Shown here in pieces: positions 23,624-27,222 of a DNA stretch of 27,222 nucleotides. Source of the stretch: Halomonas sp. (GTDB lineage Bacteria; Pseudomonadota; Gammaproteobacteria; Pseudomonadales; Halomonadaceae); assembly GCA_007116835.1 (NCBI GenBank), contig SKHS01000032.1, positions 1-27,222 of the forward strand, given 5' to 3'. Each line of letters begins with the position of its first letter. Within the stretch, counting starts at the first letter, position 1. A model generated the notes under the pieces. It was given only the letters and a program-made list of their open reading frames with translations. It was not told the origin of the DNA and ran no database searches. The translations under genes were made by a program, and so were the position numbers.

Positions 23624-24289
23624 CTAACCCGCGATGCCGTAGCGGTCTCGGTAAGCGCGTACCGCTTCGGCGTAAGCAAGCATTTCGCCTCCAGCATGCT
23701 CTTCCAGGTAAGTTAGCACTTGCTCTAGGGTGACAATGCTCACCACGGGCATGCCGTACTGGGCCTGCACTTCCTGGATAGCGCTTTGTTCGCCCTGGCC
23801 GCGCTCTTGACGGTCAAGCGCAATAATCACGCCGCCCGCGCGGGCACCGCTTTGCTCAATTAAGCTCATCACTTCACGGATAGCGGTACCAGCCGTAATC
23901 ACGTCATCAATAATCAAAATATCGCCAGCCAGTGGCGCGCCGACAATATTGCCCCCCTCGCCGTGGGTTTTGGCTTCTTTACGATTAAACGCGTAGGGCA
24001 TATCGCGGTCGTGATGGTCAGCAAGCGCTGCTGCGGTTACTGCCGCCAAGGGAATGCCTTTATAGGCGGGGCCAAACAGCACATCCGCCTTTAGGCCGCT
24101 ATCGACAATGGCTTGCGCATAAAAACGGCCCAGCTTGGCCAAGGCACGACCGGTCTGAAACAGGCCCGCATTAAAGAAGTAAGGGCTTACTCGCCCCGAC
24201 TTAAGCGTGAACTCGCCAAACTTGAGCACGCCCTGCTCAATAGCGAAGGCAATGAAATCGCGCTGATAGGGTTGTAGAGTGGTAGCCAC
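23624..24289 (-). CDS. pyrE: Orotate phosphoribosyltransferase
   Basis: Joins orotate and PRPP to make orotidine-5'-phosphate in UMP synthesis. The 221 residues show YQRDFIAFAIEQGVLKFGEFTLKSGR at the start, FGPAYKGIPLA, the flexible catalytic loop RKEAKTHGEGG, and the PRPP-binding motif ILIIDDVITAGTAIRE. The only start that fits the family is a GTG at 24289, with GAAGA about 6 bases upstream. In E. coli pyrE is controlled through attenuation behind rph; here rph is elsewhere on the same strand with crc between them, so that mechanism in its E. coli form cannot apply. Confidence 0.96.
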   Translation of the reverse strand: MATTLQPYQRDFIAFAIEQGVLKFGEFTLKSGRVSPYFFNAGLFQTGRALAKLGRFYAQAIVDSGLKADVLFGPAYKGIPLAAVTAAALADHHDRDMPYAFNRKEAKTHGEGGNIVGAPLAGDILIIDDVITAGTAIREVMSLIEQSGARAGGVIIALDRQERGQGEQSAIQEVQAQYGMPVVSIVTLEQVLTYLEEHAGGEMLAYAEAVRAYRDRYGIAG

Positions 24290-24383
24290 GGCGGTCTTCT
24301 CTTGTCGATAGGAATGTAAGTAATAGAAATCTAAGTAAACGCAACAATAAAACGGGGTTAAATAGCAAGATTTGGTTTGTCTA

Positions 24384-24414
24384 TTTACCCAAACGTCTAA
24401 ACGTCGGGTATCAT
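24384..24414 (+). promoter_or_regulatory. Weak candidate promoter for the crc-like gene
   Basis: TTTACC (24384-24389) and TATCAT (24409-24414) resemble sigma-70 boxes but are 19 bases apart, more than the optimum. A short tandem repeat, AAACGTC at 24391-24397 and again at 24399-24405, lies between them and could be an operator half-site pair. The whole 152-base gap separates divergent pyrE and crc and must hold both promoters. Confidence 0.25.
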
Positions 24415-24441
24415 ACAGCAGCGACGCAAAAGGGACGATTT

Positions 24442-25209
24442 ATGAAAATTGCCAGCATCAATGTCAATGGTATACGTGATGCCGTCGACCGTGGCTTCCT
24501 GGACTGGCTGGCTCAGCAGGACGCCGACGTAGTCTGCGTGCAGAACATCAAGGCAAAAAGTTTTGAACTGGACGACCATATTCTCTATCCGGAAGGCTAT
24601 GAAGGCTACTTTCTGGATGCCGAAGAAGACGGTTTTTCCGGTGTGGCACTCTATTGCCGCAAAATTCCCAAGGCGATTATGTATGGTCTTGGGTTCCCTC
24701 AGTGTGATCACGAAGGGCGCTTTCTGCAGGCGGATTATGACCGCTTCAGCATTGCCACCTTCTTGATGCCTGATGGAAGTGATCAAAAAGCCAAACAGGC
24801 GTTTATGGAGCAGTACCAAGAGTATCTAACGAAGATGTCGCGCAAACGTCGCGAATACATCATCTGCGGTACCTGGCACATTGCCCATAAAACCGTCGAT
24901 TTGGCCAACTGGTCGGACAATCAGCTAACCTCTGGTTTCCGCCCGGAAGAGCGTGCCTGGATGGATCAGGTGCTTGGCCCAACCGGTTTTATCGATACCT
25001 TCCGCGAAATTAATCGCGATGCGGGTGAATATACCTGGTGGCCAAAGCTCGACCAAGACGTGCCCCGTGAGCGCCAAGAAGGGTGGCGGATCGACTACCA
25101 GCTGGTCGGCCCCAACTTCCGTCGCCATGTGGTCGACGCGTGGATTGATTACGATGCGACCTTCTCTGAGTTCGCACCGCTGATCGTTGAGTATGATTTA
25201 GCGCTCTAG
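24442..25209 (+). CDS. crc: Crc-like catabolite repression control protein (catalytically degenerate exonuclease III fold)
   Basis: The 255 residues have the exonuclease III/AP endonuclease fold, but the active site is dismantled. Where active enzymes have QE(T)K, GDxN and SDH, this protein has Gln34-Asn35-Ile-Lys, GTWH (Thr144, His146) and Ser242-Glu243-Phe244; Asn7 and Asp218 remain. Pseudomonas Crc shows the same pattern of lost catalytic residues in this fold and also lies beside pyrE, near rph and yicC. The two share SINVNGI/SVNVNGI starts, DRFSIATFLMP/DKVSIATLLLP, KRREYIICG/KRREYIYCG and a C-terminal APLIVEYD. In Pseudomonas, Crc works with Hfq to repress translation of catabolic mRNAs. 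Automated annotation may call this an exonuclease III (xth), which the residues do not support. AAGGGA is about 6 bases before the ATG. Confidence 0.85.
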   Translation: MKIASINVNGIRDAVDRGFLDWLAQQDADVVCVQNIKAKSFELDDHILYPEGYEGYFLDAEEDGFSGVALYCRKIPKAIMYGLGFPQCDHEGRFLQADYDRFSIATFLMPDGSDQKAKQAFMEQYQEYLTKMSRKRREYIICGTWHIAHKTVDLANWSDNQLTSGFRPEERAWMDQVLGPTGFIDTFREINRDAGEYTWWPKLDQDVPRERQEGWRIDYQLVGPNFRRHVVDAWIDYDATFSEFAPLIVEYDLAL

Positions 25210-25240
25210 CTACTTCCCGCGTCGCGTTACCCGTCTTAGC

Positions 25241-25270
25241 AACAGGCCAGCGTTTAAGCTGGCCTGTTTG
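25241..25270. terminator. Bidirectional stem-loop between crc and rph
   Basis: An 11-bp perfect stem (AACAGGCCAGC, 25241-25251, with GCTGGCCTGTT, 25258-25268) and a 6-base loop lie between two convergent genes. The T-run after it is only three bases in the plus direction and two in the minus direction, so termination may be partial. Confidence 0.75.
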
Positions 25271-25303
25271 CGTAAGCGCGTTGAGTGCTTGCTAACGAAC
25301 GGC

Positions 25304-26041
25304 TTAGCCGCGAATACCTAGCGCTTCACGCTGTTTTTCGCGCAGCTCGGAGCCCGCTTTCTCCGCCAGATCAAGCATCGCGTTCAGCTCCGCACGGCTA
25401 AACGCGCCGGCTTCTGCGGTGCCCTGCACTTCAATCAGCTCGCCGTTTTCAGTCATCACCACGTTCAGGTCGGTGTCGGCTTTGCTATCTTCCGGATAAT
25501 CCAAGTCCAGTACCGGCACGCCTTTATAGATACCCACTGAAATCGCGCTAACCAACTGTTTAAAGGGATCTCCTTTAATCTTTTTATCGCGCTGCAGATA
25601 GCGAATAGCATCCACCAGCGCCACACAGCCACCGGTAATCGCAGCGGTGCGCGTGCCACCATCGGCCTGAATCACATCGCAATCCACGGTAATGGTGAAC
25701 TCGCCCAGTTTCTTCAAATTCACTGCAGCGCGCAGGCTACGACCAATCAACCGCTGAATTTCCAGCGTGCGCCCACCCTGTTTGCCACGCGTCGCTTCAC
25801 GACCACTGCGGGTGTGGGTGGCACGGGGCAACATGCCGTACTCAGCGGTGATCCACCCCTGATTTTTGCCACGCAGCCAGCGCGGTACGCCTGCCTCCAC
25901 GCTCGCATTACACAACACTTTGGTATCACCAAACTCCACCAGTACCGACCCTTCTGCATGGCGGGTGTAATCGCGGGTTATGCGAATTTCACGGAGCTGG
26001 TCGGCTTCACGACCGCTAGGGCGAACAACATCAGGACGCAT
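25304..26041 (-). CDS. rph: Ribonuclease PH
   Basis: Phosphate-dependent 3'-to-5' exoribonuclease that trims tRNA 3' ends and takes part in RNA turnover. The 245 residues contain RPSGREADQLREIRITR at the start, EYGMLPRATHTRSGREATRGKQ (RNA and phosphate site), RSLRAAVNL, CDVIQADGGTRTAAITGG and LDLDYPEDSKADTDLNVVMTE. GAGGTG lies just before the ATG. It is full length, unlike the frameshifted rph of E. coli K-12. It is divergent from yicC (143 bases between the starts) and convergent with crc. Confidence 0.97.
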   Translation of the reverse strand: MRPDVVRPSGREADQLREIRITRDYTRHAEGSVLVEFGDTKVLCNASVEAGVPRWLRGKNQGWITAEYGMLPRATHTRSGREATRGKQGGRTLEIQRLIGRSLRAAVNLKKLGEFTITVDCDVIQADGGTRTAAITGGCVALVDAIRYLQRDKKIKGDPFKQLVSAISVGIYKGVPVLDLDYPEDSKADTDLNVVMTENGELIEVQGTAEAGAFSRAELNAMLDLAEKAGSELREKQREALGIRG

Positions 26042-26184
26042 AGCACCTCACATCAATTTAACAGTGGAAAAGCCCACCATTGTACACGTCAACGCCGCCA
26101 CTGATGGGGCTATTCACGACAGGCGTATCCACCAGCACAAGATCGGGTAGACTGACCTAAATGCGCGATAAACAGGAAACGTTA

Positions 26185-27063
26185 ATGGCCAACCCACGCC
26201 ACGTACACAGCATGACCGCCTTTGCCCGCACCGAGCAGGCCGCCCCGTTTGGCACCCTGCAGGTGGAAATCCGCTCGGTGAACCAGCGCTATCTGGAGCC
26301 ACACTTTCGCCTGCCAGATACCCTGCGCGAGCTAGAGCCTGTACTGCGCGATGCCCTACGCACGCGCCTAGCGCGAGGCAAAGTCGAATGTAGCCTGCGT
26401 TTTGAAGCCGCGGAAACCAATCAAGCCCCTGCGGTAAACGCCCAACGCCTGAAAGAAATTACCGATGCCCTGGCCGCTATTCAGCAACAGGTGCCCAGTG
26501 CCGTACCGCCCACTACGCTGGCGATACTCAACCAGCCTGGTGTCATGGAAACCCAGCACCTTGATCAAGACGCCATTAAAGCCGCTGCCAAAACGCTGTT
26601 TGACCAAGCGCTAGACGAGTTGATTGACGCCCGCGCCCGGGAAGGTGAAAAGCTCGCTGAGATGATCACCACCCGCCTAACCGCCGTAAGTGAGCAAGTA
26701 GCCACGGTGCGCGGCTTGTTGCCACAGATTTTAGAGCGCCAGCGCGCCCAACTATTGGAGCGCTTAGACGTCGCCAAAACCGAACTCGACCCGCAACGCC
26801 TGGAAGCCGAGTTAGTACTGGTCGCGCAGAAAGCCGACGTAGATGAAGAGTTGGATCGCCTAACGGCGCACGTACAAGAAGTCAGCCGCCAGTTAGCCCA
26901 AAAAGGCCCCAAAGGCCGCCGTCTGGATTTCCTAATGCAGGAACTCAACCGCGAAGCTAACACCCTGTCGTCAAAGTCTGTGGTGGCTGAGACAACCCGC
27001 TGCGCAGTGGAGCTGAAAGTGCTGATTGAGCAGATGCGGGAACAGATTCAGAATATTGAGTGA
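26185..27063 (+). CDS. yicC: YicC family endoribonuclease
   Basis: Conserved protein with a YicC-like N-terminal domain (SMTAFARTEQ, then EIRSVNQRYLEPHFRLPD and RGKVECSLRF) and a C-terminal DUF1732 domain (GRRLDFLMQELNREANTLSSKS, then ELKVLIEQMREQIQNIE, the same C-terminus as E. coli YicC). E. coli YicC has been reported to act in RNA decay. The ATG at 26185 is preferred: AGGAAA is about 8 bases upstream and the 292-residue product fits the family; an ATG at 26161 would add eight residues that hold that ribosome site. A second stop (TAA) follows the TGA directly. In Pseudomonas gmk follows nearby; here no such gene starts before the window ends. Confidence 0.95.
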   Translation: MANPRHVHSMTAFARTEQAAPFGTLQVEIRSVNQRYLEPHFRLPDTLRELEPVLRDALRTRLARGKVECSLRFEAAETNQAPAVNAQRLKEITDALAAIQQQVPSAVPPTTLAILNQPGVMETQHLDQDAIKAAAKTLFDQALDELIDARAREGEKLAEMITTRLTAVSEQVATVRGLLPQILERQRAQLLERLDVAKTELDPQRLEAELVLVAQKADVDEELDRLTAHVQEVSRQLAQKGPKGRRLDFLMQELNREANTLSSKSVVAETTRCAVELKVLIEQMREQIQNIE

Positions 27064-27134
27064 TAAAAAATAAAACTATATTTTCTAAATCTACTGCTTT
27101 TTACATAGATAGTTTCACACAATGGCGGATGTGA

Positions 27135-27221
27135 TTAACTGCTTAATCTGCTTTCGCTCAAGTCGCGCTGGAAAGTCTCGGTCGCGTCGATGATCGTTCG
27201 CTGCCGAGACTTATCGCTGTT
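27135..27221 (-). CDS. Possible C-terminal end of an unknown minus-strand gene
   Basis: From the window edge a minus-strand frame stays open for 28 codons to a TAA (27135-27137). The fragment reads NSDKSRQRTIIDATETFQ and then RDLSESRLSS. It is polar and has plausible codon use, and an AT-rich stretch follows it, as at the end of a gene. It is too short to identify and could be chance. Confidence 0.25.
   Translation of the reverse strand, partial: NSDKSRQRTIIDATETFQRDLSESRLSS
27173..27212. repeat. Long imperfect inverted repeat at the window end
   Basis: AAGTCTCGG (27173-27181) and CCGAGACTT (27204-27212) form a perfect 9-bp stem. The 22-base loop can fold further (GCG/CGC at 27184-27186 and 27199-27201, CGA/TCG inside), giving an almost fully paired hairpin. 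There is no T-run after it on either strand. Confidence 0.6.
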
Positions 27222-27222
27222 G

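Noticed and set aside
24442..25209. Reading the gene as a functional exonuclease III (xthA)
   Set aside because: The metal-binding Glu, the GDxN pair and the terminal Asp-His are all replaced; context and the remaining sequence fit Crc.
1..27222. tRNA, rRNA, CRISPR, prophage, toxin-antitoxin or defence genes
   Set aside because: No such signatures were found on either strand; nearly all sequence is assigned to conserved chromosomal genes.

Overview
The window is chromosomal DNA from a gammaproteobacterium, most likely a halophile of the Halomonas/Vreelandella group. I infer this from the protein sequences, the acidic cytochrome c5, the abundance of cation transporters, and a rep / pyrE / crc-like / rph / yicC neighbourhood that resembles Pseudomonas. 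No tRNA, rRNA, CRISPR array, insertion sequence or phage gene was found. Most of the window is well-conserved housekeeping DNA.

Layout. (1) 1-6650: F1Fo ATP synthase operon atpBEFHAGDC, with atpB cut by the window start, closed by a very strong intrinsic terminator. Hairpins lie in the atpE/atpF and atpA/atpG gaps. (2) 6752-8140: mgtE Mg2+ transporter. (3) 14514-8159, minus strand: a seven-gene, overlapping cation operon made of a cation diffusion facilitator and an Mrp-type antiporter in the order E-F-G-(A C-terminal part + B)-C-(D-D). The last gene is a 952-residue fusion of two antiporter-type subunits, and the second has lost the key membrane glutamate. (4) 14702-19882: uppP, apbE, glmU and glmS, an envelope-precursor and flavinylation cluster. 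(5) 20067-20909: a secreted diheme cytochrome c5. (6) 20981-23050, minus strand: Rep helicase. (7) 23147-24289: trmL and pyrE, convergent. (8) 24442-25209: an exonuclease III-fold protein whose catalytic residues are replaced, best read as the catabolite-repression protein Crc. (9) rph on the minus strand and yicC on the plus strand, divergent, then an AT-rich end that carries a long imperfect inverted repeat.

How the genes fit together. Much of the first 15 kb concerns ion gradients: ATP synthase, Mg2+ uptake, monovalent cation/proton antiport and divalent metal efflux. In E. coli glmU-glmS directly follow atpC; here about 10 kb of cation-transport and envelope genes lie between them. The strongest leads are the CDF-Mrp operon with its asymmetric double MrpD, the catalytically degenerate Crc-like protein, and unusual residues in the ATP synthase c ring, subunit a and the alpha P-loop.
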